NCBI GenBank assembly: GCA_022592445.1
Contig: JABYQR010000503.1
Location: 1 to 25,953, forward strand
Origin: Cytidiella melzeri
Lineage: Eukaryota > Basidiomycota > Agaricomycetes > Polyporales > Irpicaceae
Reading direction: 5' to 3'
DNA length: 25,953 nucleotides
In this document: piece after piece, positions 1 to 9,890 of the stretch
Layout: each line of letters starts with the position of its first letter
Position numbering within the stretch: position 1 is the first letter of the stretch
Program-made: the position numbers and the translations under genes
The notes under the pieces: generated by a model
Seen by the model: only the letters and a program-made list of their open reading frames with translations
What the model was told of the DNA's origin: nothing
Database searches by the model: none

Positions 1-1155
1 TGTAAGTTCTAGTGGGGCTGATACAGTTGAGACATCAACAGGACGTGGTTGCATCAGCATAGAGCACCACCTTTGATTCTTCCATACAGTTTCACAACCA
101 CCAGTTGCTCTACAAGCAGGAGTCACAATCAGAACACAGTCTGTAGCAGTTCCAATAGGGGTGATGCAGCTCAGACATCAACAGGACATGGTTGCATCAG
201 CAGCAAGCACTGCATTGGATTGTTCCACAAAGTTTCACAACCATTCATTGCTCTCTCAGGAGGTGTTACAATCAACACATAGCCTGTGGTGGTTCTGATG
301 GGACTGAGGCAGTTCAAACATGAACAGGACGTGGTTGCATCAGCATAGAGCACTGCCTTTGATTCTTCTATGCAGTTTCACAACCACCAGTTACTCTATA
401 AGCAGGAGTTAAAAATCAGAACACAGCCTGTGGCAGTTCTAGTGGGGCTGATACAGTTGAGACATCAACAGGACGTGGTTGCATCAGCATAGAGCACTGC
501 CTTTGATTCTTCCATACAGTTTCACAACCACCAGTTTCTCCACAAGTAGGAGATACAATCAGAACACAGCCTTTGACAGCTTTAATGGAGGTGAGGTAGC
601 ACAGATATCAGCCGGACGTGGTTTTATCAGCAGCCAGCACTGCATTCAATTGGTCCACTAAGTTTCACAACCACTACTTTCTAAGCAAGAGTTACAACTG
701 TGGCAGTTCCAATGGGGGTGAGGCAGTTCAGACATGAACAGTGCATGGTTGCGTTGGCAGCAAGCACTGCATTCGATTGGTCACAAGGTTTCACAAACAC
801 TTCTCCCTAAGCAGGAGTTACAATCAGAACACAGTCTGTGGCAGTTCCAATAGGAGTGATGCAGCTCAGACCGTGGTTGCATCAGCAGCAACCACTGCAT
901 CAGATTGTTCCACAAAGTTTCACAGCCATTAGTTGCTCTCTAAAGAGGAGTTACAATCACAACACAGCCTGTGGCAGTTCTAGTGGGGCTGATGCAGTTC
1001 AGACATCAACAGCACGTGGTTGCATCACCGTAGAGCACTGCCTTTGATTCTTCCACACAGTTTCACAACCACTAGTTGCTCTATAAGCAGGAGTTACAAT
1101 CAGAACCCAGCCTGTGGCAGCTCCAATAGGGTTGAGGCAGTGCAGACATCAACAG
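1..1155. repeat. Tandem array of about 143-bp units, left end outside the window
   Basis: A block with the core 'gacatcaacaggacgtggtt' recurs near positions 31, 174, 317, 461, 604, 731, 869, 1002 and 1145, a spacing of 143-144 bp with three shortened units (127, 138 and 133 bp). Each unit also carries a 'tttcacaaccaccagttgctct' type block and an 'acaatcagaacacagcctgtggcag' type block. Units come in two kinds: A has 'catagagcactgcctttgattc' after the core, B has 'cagcaagcactgcattggattg'. The visible order is A B A A B B B A, then a partial unit ending near 1155. Short open frames inside the array simply follow the repeat and are not genes. The array starts before base 1, so total copy number is unknown. 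It could be a satellite or a subterminal repeat; its function cannot be read from sequence. Confidence 0.93.
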
Positions 1156-1898
1156 GACACATGTAACATGTTTCAGCAATTGATCCAATGAGACACCCTC
1201 AAGCCCTTCATTCTTGAAGCAAGTAATTTTCTAGAATCAGCAGTGAACACTGCACAAAATTAATGACAAGATAGATGGAGCTCGTTGCTACCATTGGTGA
1301 CTACCTTCATCAATGTATGGCTCCTGATCCCGCAACCAAATTTATCAATTGTAGTACAGTCACTTTATCCCAGATCAAGTTGCCTATCAAAGGTGTCACC
1401 AATAGCAAATGCCTGTAATACAGTCAATATTGATGACCAGATAACTTGGCAAGGTCCTTACCAGGCACAGAATTGTTTACTGAGGTTCTTTGTGATAAAA
1501 AAAGTCACAAGTGCAATTAACTATTTCATGCTATATGATTTATTCAATTTGCTCTCAATAACAAAATCACTTGTAACTCTGCTCCTGCAGTTTACCAAAT
1601 TGTATCTAGATTATTTAACATAGTTCAACACCATTAAGAAGAAGACGCATGTCAAACAATCTTCATCTCCATGCTCTACTCCACAAACTTGTTTCAATTC
1701 TGTACTCACACCCATTGTTGCACTTCAAACAATACAGCATAGTCCCTCTTTTTTCTTGAATGATTGTGTGCTCCAGTGAAGACAAACCACCAGCTTACTA
1801 TACATTACTCATTGTAAAAGCTATTCCCAACAAAATTACTTGTTCAGGCTTCTACCAGCACCAAGTTTACTTACAAATCTTGCTCAAAAAGTAATATT
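1156..1898. other. AT-rich stretch, no gene seen
   Basis: This segment lies between the tandem array and the broken end of the first retroelement. It is visibly richer in A and T than either neighbour. The longest open frame (1285-1623, plus, 112 codons) is rich in Leu, Ser, Thr and Asn with no recognisable motif, as expected for open frame by chance in AT-rich DNA. I see no LTR matching the one at 7014-7297 here, so the 3' end of the minus-strand retroelement is missing or too diverged to see. Confidence 0.6.
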
Positions 1899-2640
1899 TC
1901 ATTCAATCCTCAGGAATTGTACTTGCCGCTTGCCGGCCTTGCTAACGCTAGTGACTTTCTCCGGTAGGCCAAAGCGTCGCCACACGTTGTGCATGTATAG
2001 TTCAGCCGTTACTTCGGCCGAGGTGTTGGTGGTGCACGGAACCAGTACCGTTGACTTGGTGCATCCTTGGTCCACAACCACCATGATTGTGTTGTACTTG
2101 TCACTTGCTGGTAATTCTCCTATGAAATCAACAGAAACTACTTGGAACGGTAGATAGCTCTTTTCAGAACTGATTGGGTGAATTGGTATGTTCTTGGGCT
2201 GGTTCTGAATCTTGACGCTTTGACACGAGGCACACCCTGTGACGTAGTTCTTGATGAATACAGTCTGGCCTGGCCACCAGAAGATTCGTTGAATGAGCTC
2301 TATTGTCTTGAATCGTCCAGGGTGTCCTGTGACCACGGTGTCATGGAACGACTTTACTAAGTCTCGTCGAAGTTGTTGGTCTTTTGGTACATAGATCTTG
2401 TCCTTGTAGTAAACTAGACCATCTTCTGCCTTCCAGTCCTCTAGGTCACGTTTTACTGCTTTGTTGCCTTTGGAGACTAGTAGCGTTTGTAGTGCATTGC
2501 TGACTTGGTCGTCTAGCTCAGCAACCTGTCTGATGCGGTCAAGGAGTGGAGTATTGGTGGTTGTTGCGTGTTCATCCTGATCTATTACTCGTAGATGAAA
2601 AAGATGCTCTGGTAGCAGGATCTGCTCGGAATTATCACCC
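1899..2640 (-). pseudogene. Element 1 integrase, truncated in the catalytic core
   Basis: Read leftwards from about 2640, the frame passes through a linker, then the integrase zinc-binding domain (HPGRFKT, then CASC at roughly 2220-2335), then the start of the rve core (VVSVDFIGELPASD with the first catalytic Asp, and MVVVDQGCTKS). Similarity fades right after GLPEKVTS, near 1949, where the second catalytic Asp motif (SDRG type) is expected. The catalytic Glu and the C-terminal domain are absent. Integrase inserts the cDNA copy into the host genome; this one cannot be functional. The frame continues from the RNase H/connection region except for a shift at the C-rich run 2638-2654. Confidence 0.85.
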
Positions 2641-3880
2641 CCCCCACCCCCCCTAGATCATGATCAACACATCTAGAAAGGGCATCAGGAACCGTCATTG
2701 TAGTCCCAGGCCGGTGGAATAAGCGGAATCGGAATCTTGAGAGATACAATGCCCAACGTACTTGTCTTCGGTTCAATTTGTGTGCTTCTTTGAAATATGC
2801 GAGGTTCTGATGGTCAGTGTAGATGTCGAAATCTTAAGTTGCCCCTTCCAAATAGTGGCGCCATTCTTCCAATGCGCGCATGATGGCAAGAAGTTCCTTA
2901 TCGTAGATGTCATAATTCCGTTGGTTACCGTCATCGACTGAGAGAGATACGCGCAGGGGTGCCAATGACCTGTTTCATCCTGTTGGGATAGCATCGCTCC
3001 TGTTGCATAACTAGATGCGTTGGTTTCCACTCGGAATGGTTTGCTTGCATCTGGCATCTTGAGTAGTGGTGCACTGCAGAAGACTCTCTTCAATTCGTCA
3101 AAGGCAGTTTGACAGGCCACCGTCCAGTCCCATACAGTTGTTTTCTTGGTCAGGTGGTACAATGGTTGCGCAATGTCGGAAAAGTTGGGGATAAACCGTT
3201 GATAGAAGTTGGCAAATCCAAGGAATGATTGGACTTCTTTGACTTTACGGGGTATTGGCCAATCGGCCACCGCGGAGACTTTACCCGGGTCCATCTCTAG
3301 GTTGTTGTAAGACACAATGAGCCCGAGGTATTCGATGTGTGATTGTCGGAACATGCATTTCTCCGGTTTCAGGAACAGGTCGTTGTCTTTCAGCCGTTGT
3401 AACACCTGTTTGATGAGGATGTTGTGTGCTGGCCGGTCTTCGGTAAAGATGAGGATGTCGTCCATGTAAACTACTACATGCCCTGTGTCAATAAGATCTG
3501 CAAAGATCTCGTTCATCATGGCTTGAAACGTTGCTGGTGAGTTGGTTAGCCCAAAGAACATGACCGTCGGCTCGAACAGGCCGAGGTTGGTCTTGAATGC
3601 TGCCTTCCACTCGTTGCCCTCTTTGATGCGTACATTGTTGTATCCCCATCGTACGTCCAATTTGGTGAATATCTTTGCTCCTTTGAGTTTGTCAATAAGT
3701 TCCGGAATCAACGGTAGTGAGTATGTGTTCTTCTTTGTCATGGTGTTCAGGATTCGGTGGTCTTGTGCTGGTCGCAATGAGCCATCCTTCTTTTTGACAA
3801 AGAAGAATGGAGAAGCCATAGGGATTTTGAGGGTCATATGTATCCTTTCCGCAGGTGTTCCGTAATGAAGTTGTTGAGTT
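2641..3880 (-). pseudogene. Element 1 reverse transcriptase and RNase H, frameshifted
   Basis: The main open part (3837-2773) shows the RT fingers and palm: [21 protein letters not shown] with catalytic Asp, [11 protein letters not shown], and the YMDDIL box with the catalytic Asp pair. The thumb and connection follow ([19 protein letters not shown]), then RNase H. The first RNase H motif reads [11 protein letters not shown], with Asn (codon 3019-3021) where the catalytic Asp is normal. A frameshift follows near 2900-2950 and the rest of RNase H lies in another frame, ending in a tether region ([28 protein letters not shown], about 2690-2790). Upstream of RT a TGA stop (3836-3834) replaces what is usually Arg in '..IRPSKSPMASP', followed by a one-base shift. 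RT would copy element RNA into DNA; these lesions make it inactive. Confidence 0.9.
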
Positions 3881-5283
3881 CGACCTGGTCTGGTTGTGAC
3901 AGCGGGTAAACTTTACAGTTCTTCATTTCTGCTCCCGGTACAAGGTTATCGCGTGATCCCATTTCTTTCGTTCTGGTAGTCGTTCTGATGCGTGCTTCTC
4001 AAACACAAATCGGAATCCCAAGAACTCAGCTGGTACGATGTCTTCAATAGTCTGTTTGGTTTTCTCCTTGTGCTGCACTTCGGCCACTTGTTGAGACACT
4101 TGTGTTTGACCCGGATGTAGATGAGATCTTTGCCTCCCCTATTGCTTCATCAATGGTCTCTTCGTGCCATAGGTAGTCCTTGGCCCAATAGAGCGACTCT
4201 TCCTGTTGGGCTACCCATTCTGGAGTGACCGAGATCTTTGAAGGTGTAATATAGTCTGCAGCGGGTGTCGTATTTGCATGCACTTCCTTATGCATTGTGG
4301 GAGAACTATGGGCCTCCACAATTTCTTCTGGGGCTGGGCTATTGGTTCCATGATGTGGACAGCGTCTGAAGGAAGCTTCTCTCCGACGTAGTTCGGAAAT
4401 TCCTCGACTTCTTCTACCCTGAATAACGTTTATTTGTCAATAAAGTTGATGCGGGTTTGTCGGTTGTTGTGAACTGTTTATCAGGCAACTGCATTCGCTT
4501 GATTGCTTGAACAATCTTGATTGTGAGGGGATCTTCACAATGGACCTTATTGCCATCTTTGAATTGTATGCATTTGGTCTTCCAGTCTATGAGGGATTGT
4601 GTTTCTTCAACCAGTCATTCCTAGGATGATGTCGTCTCGACCAAGGTTGGTTACGTAAAATAGTTCATAGTGGACTCTTTGTCCCACCACTAATGGCAAG
4701 TATATGCCATGAGTAATTCGTCCTGCCACGTTGATGGTACTGTCAACGTTCTGGCTCCAAACGGCTTTGGTAACGGGTTTGCCTCCCACTTGTTACGATT
4801 GAGGACTTTTTCATGGATGAAGCAATGCGTTGCACCACTATCAACCAAGACTTGAACTTCACGATTTCGCGATTGTGTGTGATTTTGCCAGCAAATGATA
4901 TTGAAAGGTCACTAGCCGTTACACGATTCGCCTTGATCCTGACACACGTCGAGGGTGTAGGATAAACTAAAAACCCTCTCTTTCTTCAAGTTGTCTAAAA
5001 ACAGGCCTCTCTCCTCAACTGGTAGCCCCGCTACAGCCCTATAGACCATTTCCAAATTCGGCCAAGTTTCGGTATTCCGTCCTGCCATTCTTGGACCCGG
5101 AAGAGGGGCGGCCCTACCCACTCTAAGTTGAGCCACCTCTCCACTTCCTCCTGAGTCACCCCCAGATCCTCCCGTTTGTGCGCTGCCCAACTTATCCAGT
5201 ACAAGTCGTTGGCCCAATCTATCATATCCGGCCCTTCAAAGGCTGTGTTCCTCAACCCCTCATGCATTCCGCCTCCTGATTGG
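3881..5283 (-). pseudogene. Element 1 aspartic protease and flanking gag-pol linker
   Basis: A retropepsin-like signature QVLVDSGATHCFIHEKV is readable on the minus strand around 4798-4860, with DSGAT encoded at 4842-4828. The C-terminal half of the protease fold, with DIILGMTG, follows at 4789-4607, so the usual DSGA...ILGM spacing is present. The protease is split over two frames, with a shift near 4790-4800. The frame at 4319-4044 (91 codons, Ser/Thr/Glu-rich) lies between PR and RT and is probably the variable linker these elements carry. The 5283-4912 portion continues the Gag C-terminal region in broken frames. In an active element the protease cuts Gag and Pol; here the coding is interrupted. 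Confidence 0.75.
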
Positions 5284-6864
5284 TCATAAAGACCCCGTTT
5301 TGTGCTCGGCCGGACCCCAGAACTTGCAGGGTCCCCCCTCCATCGTGTCGACAATGTAACTCTTCGAGAGCTCCAAACGTCTCGCCTGAATCGCCCGCCA
5401 TGCTGCCACGCGTGCGACGTATAACTCCTGCGGTGTCCTCCTGACCAACCTCCTCCCCTCTTGCTTCCAAAGTGCTGGCGCCTGATCTTTCTCCTTCAAC
5501 CATTGTTGCAGCTTGGAATGCAGGCGGCGGGTTTTGCGCTCGAGGTCGCCGCGTGGGTTTGGCCTATAGTCAGGATGGAAGGAGAGATTGTTAGCTTTGT
5601 AACCAGGCTGATGGCACCTGAAGCACAGGTTGTCTCTGAAATGACGCTCACGATCTGCTGCGTTCATAACTCTTGCGGTGGCTTGGTTGTTGTTGGAGTA
5701 GGGGGTTCGAGTAGACTGACTTCCCCCCTCACTCTTGCCATGGCCATTATGAGCAGCCAGATCGAGCGTCAGGAGTTGTCGGTTTGTTTCTAGCCGGAGC
5801 GCTTCTATCATCATTTCTCCGAGGTTCTCCGGTTGATGGTGTAGATTATGAAGGGCGTTAAGGAGGCTCCACTTGAGTCCGCGCTTGTACCAAGCCATTA
5901 CCGCTGTCTCGTCTCGGTTCTCCCCGTATTGTCCCAGCAATACGGAAAAATCATTGTTGTATTCTTGGACTGTTCTCAAGCCTTGATTTGCCCTTTCAAG
6001 CTTGGCCAATGCTCGTTCTCTGAGTCCTTTGTCCTGGAAGAACATCAACACTTCATCGCAGAATTCTCTCCAGTGTGGGAAATCTTCCATCAGGTATTGT
6101 TTCTTCTTCAACATAGCCCATGGTCCAGCCGTTCCTCCATTCATGTAGCTGAGTACGCAAACAATCTTGTGTATGGCTAGAGCAAATTGCTTGGGCTGCA
6201 CCCTGATGTACATCAACATGTTGGTCCACCATTCGTCAAACTTCTCGGCTCTGCCATCAAAGTCTTGGGGATCACGGAGTTTGAGCTTTTCCCACTTGCT
6301 TTCAGGTGGTGCTCGGTCATTGGTTGGGGCATCGGAATATCTGTCAAAGGGGTACTCGGGGTCGAAAGGATCTGATTGTTTCCTTTTCTCATGACCTTCC
6401 CTATCATAGGGTCGGAAGATGGGTCGATGTGGATCTGGGGCTGAAGAGTCGTTGTCGTCAGGAGTAGTGAACAGCGTAAATGGCCTTTGTTCTCTTTCAG
6501 TCCCTGGTGCTTGGGTACCTTTGGGTTGTATTGCTTCTTGAGGGGTACTCATTGTTGGCTTTGATGCTACTGTGAGTTCTTCTAACGATAGTGGTGGTTT
6601 GTTACTAGCAGATGGTACTTCTGCTCGTCTCTTGTCACGTCTTTTGGCTTCTCGCAGGTGTCGTTCAACTTGGGCAATGTCCACAACTTCAAAGTCTGGG
6701 TGTAGCGGTGTTACTGTTTGGTTTGCTAGTTCACAATTGGGACAAATGTCAGCTGTGCAATGTTCCCACTCGTTGTCTTGGTCAAGATAGACGTCTCGTT
6801 TCTTCTTGTAGAAAAGGTGCGGCTTTCTGTAGCAGGGGAGGGATGTTTCAGCTCCCACTGTCAT
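5284..6864 (-). pseudogene. Element 1 Gag (526 codons open) with a broken zinc knuckle
   Basis: The frame is open from ATG at 6864. An N-terminal acidic/basic region leads into a Ty3-type retrotrans_gag domain: KLRDPQDFDGRAEKFDEWW at about residues 190-215, then helices with HWREFCDEVLMFF and YNNDFSVLLGQYG. A nucleocapsid-like region follows at 414-427: CFRCHQPGYKANNL. The normal knuckle is C-x2-C-x4-H-x4-C; here the His position is Tyr and the last Cys is Leu, so zinc binding should be lost. The Arg/Lys-rich tail fits nucleic-acid binding. Gag forms the particle that packages element RNA. The frame has survived at full length although pol is wrecked. Called a pseudogene because of the dead knuckle and the dead element. 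Confidence 0.87.
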
Positions 6865-6993
6865 ATGCTTCTGATGTCTGATGTATCCAATTGCTGCTTC
6901 CCATCCAGGGTAAGGCTAGCGAGGATGACAAGGGATTGTAGCAAGACCGCAGTTGTTGCCAATCGAGTGGTTCTTCTTGGTGCGCGGGGTAGA

Positions 6994-7012
6994 CCCAGAA
7001 GAGTCTATCCAA
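6994..7012 (-). other. Possible primer-binding site of element 1
   Basis: On the minus strand, two bases after the LTR end (..TTAACA), the sequence reads TGGATAGACTCTTCTGGG. Starting with TGG right after the LTR is what is expected for a primer-binding site pairing with a tRNA 3'-CCA end. I could not name the tRNA. It is consistent with the LTR at 7014-7297 being the 5' LTR of the minus-strand element. Confidence 0.45.
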
Positions 7013-7013
7013 A

Positions 7014-7297
7014 TGTTAAGACCGACTATCGTCAAGGGACAAGTTGTCAGGTCAAAACCCCTTGGTGTAGCTACACTCAAGGTCTGATGATGGTCTAGGC
7101 CGCGCAGTCGCTGTCAAGCACAGTGGCAGACAGATGATGGTTTGATAGGAGGAATATTGATACAAAGTGGATAGACTGAGGTTCTAGCCCCATGTCTAGC
7201 AGCTATTTATACATGTTGACCTAACTACTTTTGGACCAGTCCGAGGTAGTGGTAGCAAATCAGAGAAACAGAAAGGAAGAACAATACAGAGAGAACA
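7014..7297 (-). repeat. LTR copy 1 (284 bp), 5' LTR of element 1
   Basis: The block begins TGTTAAG and ends GAGAACA on the plus strand, so its ends form the short TGTT...AACA inverted repeat typical of LTRs. A second copy of the same length lies at 8361-8644, with roughly 15 visible differences (about 5%). On the minus strand it contains TATAAATAGC (7211-7202), a good TATA box for transcription into element 1. Its right flank (7298 onwards) is RT sequence of a different, plus-strand element, so element 1 appears to have landed in, or been joined to, that element. The other LTR of element 1 is not in the window, so no target-site duplication can be checked. Confidence 0.9.
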
Positions 7298-8358
7298 GCC
7301 ACTAGGCTTCTCCGGTCTTCATCATCAAAAAGAAGGACAACAAACTCCGACTTATTCAGGACTACCGCAAACTCAACGACATTACTGTAAAGAATTGTTA
7401 CCCACTACCGCTTGCTACCGACATTATCAACAAGCTCAAGGGTGCAAAGATCTTCACCAAGTTCAATGTTTGTCGGGGATATCACAATGTCCGAATCAAA
7501 GAAGGAGGCAAGTACAAAGCGGTGTTTGTTACCAACTGAGGACTCTTCAAACCTAAGGTCATGTTCTTTGGTCTCACAAACTCACCCGCTACCTCCAAGC
7601 TCTGATGGACAACATCTTTGCCAACCTCGTCGCCGAGGGCAAGGTGGGTGTCTATCTAGATGACATCTTGATCTGGAGCAACAACCTGACGGAGCACCAC
7701 AAGGTTGTACATGAAGTCCTCAAGCAACTTCAACAGCACGACTCTACCTTCGGCCAGAAAAGTGCAAGTTTGAGAAATCTGAGATCAAGTACCTCGGGTT
7801 GATCATTTGCGCTGGCAATGTAGCTATGGACCCTGTCAAAGTCCAAGCAGTTTCTACGTGGCCCACACCCAAGAACCTCAAAGAAGTCAGAGAATTCATT
7901 GGGTTTGCCAACTTTTACCGACGCTTCATTCAGGACTTCTCAAAGCACACAGCCTTTACACAATCTGACTAAGAAGGACGTACCGTTTGACTGGGGTCCA
8001 GCACAGCAGACTGCCTTCACGTTGCTAAAGAGGGCTTTTACCACTAAGCCTATCTTGGCAGTCTGGGACCCTGAACTCCCTACACGTCTAGAAGTTGATG
8101 CCTCGGGCTATGCAACCGGTGGAATCATCTCCCAGAAATTGAAGGAAGATGGATTCTACCACCCTGATGCCTACCGGTCCGCATCTATGACTGAAGCAGA
8201 GCGTAACTACAAAATCTTTGATTGGGAGATATTAGCCATCACCGAAGCTCTCAAAGATTGGCGCCACTACCTTGAGGGGCTCAAGGAACCGTTTGAGATC
8301 TGGACAGATCACGCAAACCTGCAGTACTGGAAAACTGCGCAACACCTCACTCGACGTT
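7298..8358 (+). pseudogene. Element 2 (plus strand): Ty3/gypsy RT and RNase H, decayed
   Basis: Reading starts abruptly next to the LTR with ASPVFIIKKKDNKLRLIQDY, the start of Ty3-type RT. Motif A reads FTKFNVCRGYHNV, with Asn (codon 7466-7468) in place of the catalytic Asp. A TGA stop lies at 7537-7539 inside TN*GLF. A one-base loss near 7592 shifts the frame before DNIFANLVAEG; the active-site box is YLDDIL. A further shift occurs near 7755 and another near 7945. RNase H (about 8080-8358) is well preserved with EVDASGYATGG, NYKIFDWEILAI and IWTDHANLQYW. The reading is cut at LTRR (8358) by the insertion at 8361 and resumes at 9066. Gag, PR and the RT N-terminus of this element are missing on the left. 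Confidence 0.9.
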
Positions 8359-8360
8359 AA

Positions 8361-8644
8361 TGTTAAGACCGACTATCGTCGAGGGACAAGTTGTCAGGTC
8401 AGAACCCCTTGGTGTAGTTACACTCAAGGTCTGATGATGGTCTAGGCCGCGCGGTCGCTGTCAAGCACAGTGGCAGACAGATGATGATTCGATAGAAGGA
8501 ATATTGATACGAAGTGGATAGACTGAGGTTCTAGCCCCATGTCTAGCGGCTATTTATACATGTTGACCTAACTACTTTTGGACCAGTCCGAGGTAGTGGT
8601 AGCGAATCGGAGAAACAGACAGGAGAAACAGTACAGAGAGAATA
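8361..8644 (-). repeat. LTR copy 2 (284 bp) inserted in element 2
   Basis: Same family as 7014-7297, alignable end to end without net length change. It starts TGTTAAG and ends GAGAATA, so the final CA has become TA. It carries the same minus-strand TATAAATAGC. On the minus strand it is immediately preceded by AGAGTAGGGG, a purine-rich tract like the one that primes plus-strand synthesis next to a 3' LTR, so this copy looks like a 3' LTR. It interrupts the RNase H/tether coding of element 2 between LTRR and NSQARW. Confidence 0.88.
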
Positions 8645-9065
8645 ACCCCTACTCTGGAAAGCCAATGAGAGAAAAGACCGTCAAGGTGCGGAAACAATGA
8701 ACAATAGAAAGGTGAAACATGAGGCAGGAATCAATAGAGAAGGGGTTGAACCCGAAACAGGGGATAGACGGAGTTGGATCCGAAACAGGGGATAGACGGG
8801 GTTGGACCCGATGGAGTGGTAACGGAGGTATAGAAAGGCCGAGGGTTGAACCAAGGCAATGGTAACCAATCGGAGTTAGGTCCGAGATTTGAATGGACAT
8901 CAGAAGGCAACTGGTAACATAATGGTCTGTGTTGAACGGAGGCGATGTGGGTCAGGGAATGATGGAGGAAAGACGAGTTTGATCGTCAAGGCAATTGTAA
9001 AAAGGATAACTGGTTATCAAGGTAATCGAAGAAGTAAAGGAAAATAATAGGGTGTGAAGACCGTT
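8645..9065 (-). mobile_element. Non-coding tail of the insertion carrying LTR copy 2, with a 28-bp repeat
   Basis: About 420 bp of purine-rich sequence (plus strand) lies between LTR copy 2 and the point where element 2 coding resumes. It holds a 28-bp direct repeat, 8745-8772 and 8773-8800 with a partial third at 8801-8811, built on 'ccgaaacaggggatagacgg'. No coding similarity is seen. 'cgttaa' at 8355-8360 and 'cgtaa' at 9066-9070 could be a slightly decayed 5-bp target duplication, which would bound an insertion of about 705 bp. The simplest reading is the 3' non-coding end plus 3' LTR of a minus-strand element related to element 1, truncated at its 5' side. Confidence 0.6.
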
Positions 9066-9890
9066 CGTAACAGTCAAGCACGTTGGTCATTACTTTTGGC
9101 TGACTTTGACTTCGTGTTGGTACACAAGCCCGGCAGTACCATGATACATGCTGATCCTCTCTCTTGTCTTCACTCACACGCTGTCACAGACAAAGAGGAC
9201 AACAAGGATCAGGTGGTACTGAAACCGGAACATTTCTGCATCCTTGCTACCAGTGCACTTGCCACTGCTTCTCCACTCAAATCAAAGATCTGAGAATGCA
9301 CGGAACAAGAAGCAGAAGTCGCACAAGCTCTTGCTACCCTTCGAAAGAAGGGTCCTCGCAAACTTGTTGGTGGTTTACTCAAATGGGAAGAGAGTGACGG
9401 ACTCATCTATTACAAGGGAAAACTCTATATCCCTAATAACAAAGAGCTCCGTTACAAAATAGTCAACTCTTGCCATGACACACCCGCGGCTAGTCATCTG
9501 GGCAAACATGGCACCATAGAGCTAGTCTCACAACACTATTGGTGGCCAAAGATGAATGCCTTTGTAGAGACTTACGTACTAGGCTGTGATTGCTGTTAGC
9601 ATTACAAGTCAGCTCCACATCCTAAAGCAGTACTACAGCCTCAGGAGACTCCAGCCAGACCTTGGGAACACGTCGCAGTAGATCTCATCACTCAGCTGCC
9701 ACTCTCCAAGGGAGTTGATTCAATTGCGGTCTACGTTGACCACTACTCTGATCAAACACATATCATCCCTACTACCACTAGGGTTAACGTTGAGGGGATT
9801 GCTGATCTACACTACAAAGAAGTATTCCGTCTTCACGGCATTCCCAAGAAGGTATTCTCTGACCAAGAACGCTGACCTCAAGAAGAGATT
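9066..9890 (+). pseudogene. Element 2 continued: tether and integrase, decayed and truncated
   Basis: Coding resumes with NSQARWSLLLADFDFVLVHKPGSTM, the stretch that normally follows RNase H in Ty3 pol. A TGA at 9291-9293 interrupts KI*ECTEQEAE. The integrase zinc-binding domain follows (HDTPAASHLGKHGT, HYWWPKMNAFV, CDCC*HYK with a TAG at 9597-9599), then the core start (WEHVAVDLITQLP with the first catalytic Asp, and AVYVDHYSDQTHI). The core reaches GIPKKVFSDQER, where the second catalytic Asp is at 9861-9863, and a TGA follows. Recognisable integrase ends there; the catalytic Glu and C-terminal domain are missing. The next recognisable coding is a protease from another element. Confidence 0.87.

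Larger units (their letters stand above)
1899..7297 (-). mobile_element. Ty3/gypsy LTR retrotransposon, minus strand, 3'-truncated and inactive (element 1)
   Basis: Read on the minus strand, the order is LTR (7297-7014), a 149-bp leader, gag, protease, reverse transcriptase, RNase H and integrase. This gag-PR-RT-RH-IN order defines Ty3/gypsy (Metaviridae-type) rather than copia elements. The element stops inside the integrase core near 1899-1950, with no second LTR on the left. Inactivating lesions are spread through pol: a stop before RT, frameshifts in RNase H and at a C-rich run (2638-2654), an altered catalytic residue in RNase H and a broken zinc knuckle in Gag. The LTR is assigned to this element because it sits directly upstream of the gag leader and has a TATAAATAG sequence in the same orientation. 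This is an old fungal retroelement relic with no host function implied. Confidence 0.9.

Noticed and set aside
1..1155. Could the left array be a CRISPR?
   Set aside because: Units are about 143 bp, diverged along their whole length, with no conserved short repeat alternating with unique spacers, and the DNA is eukaryotic.
1285..1623. 112-codon frame beside the tandem array
   Set aside because: AT-rich composition explains a long chance frame; no motif and no supporting signals.
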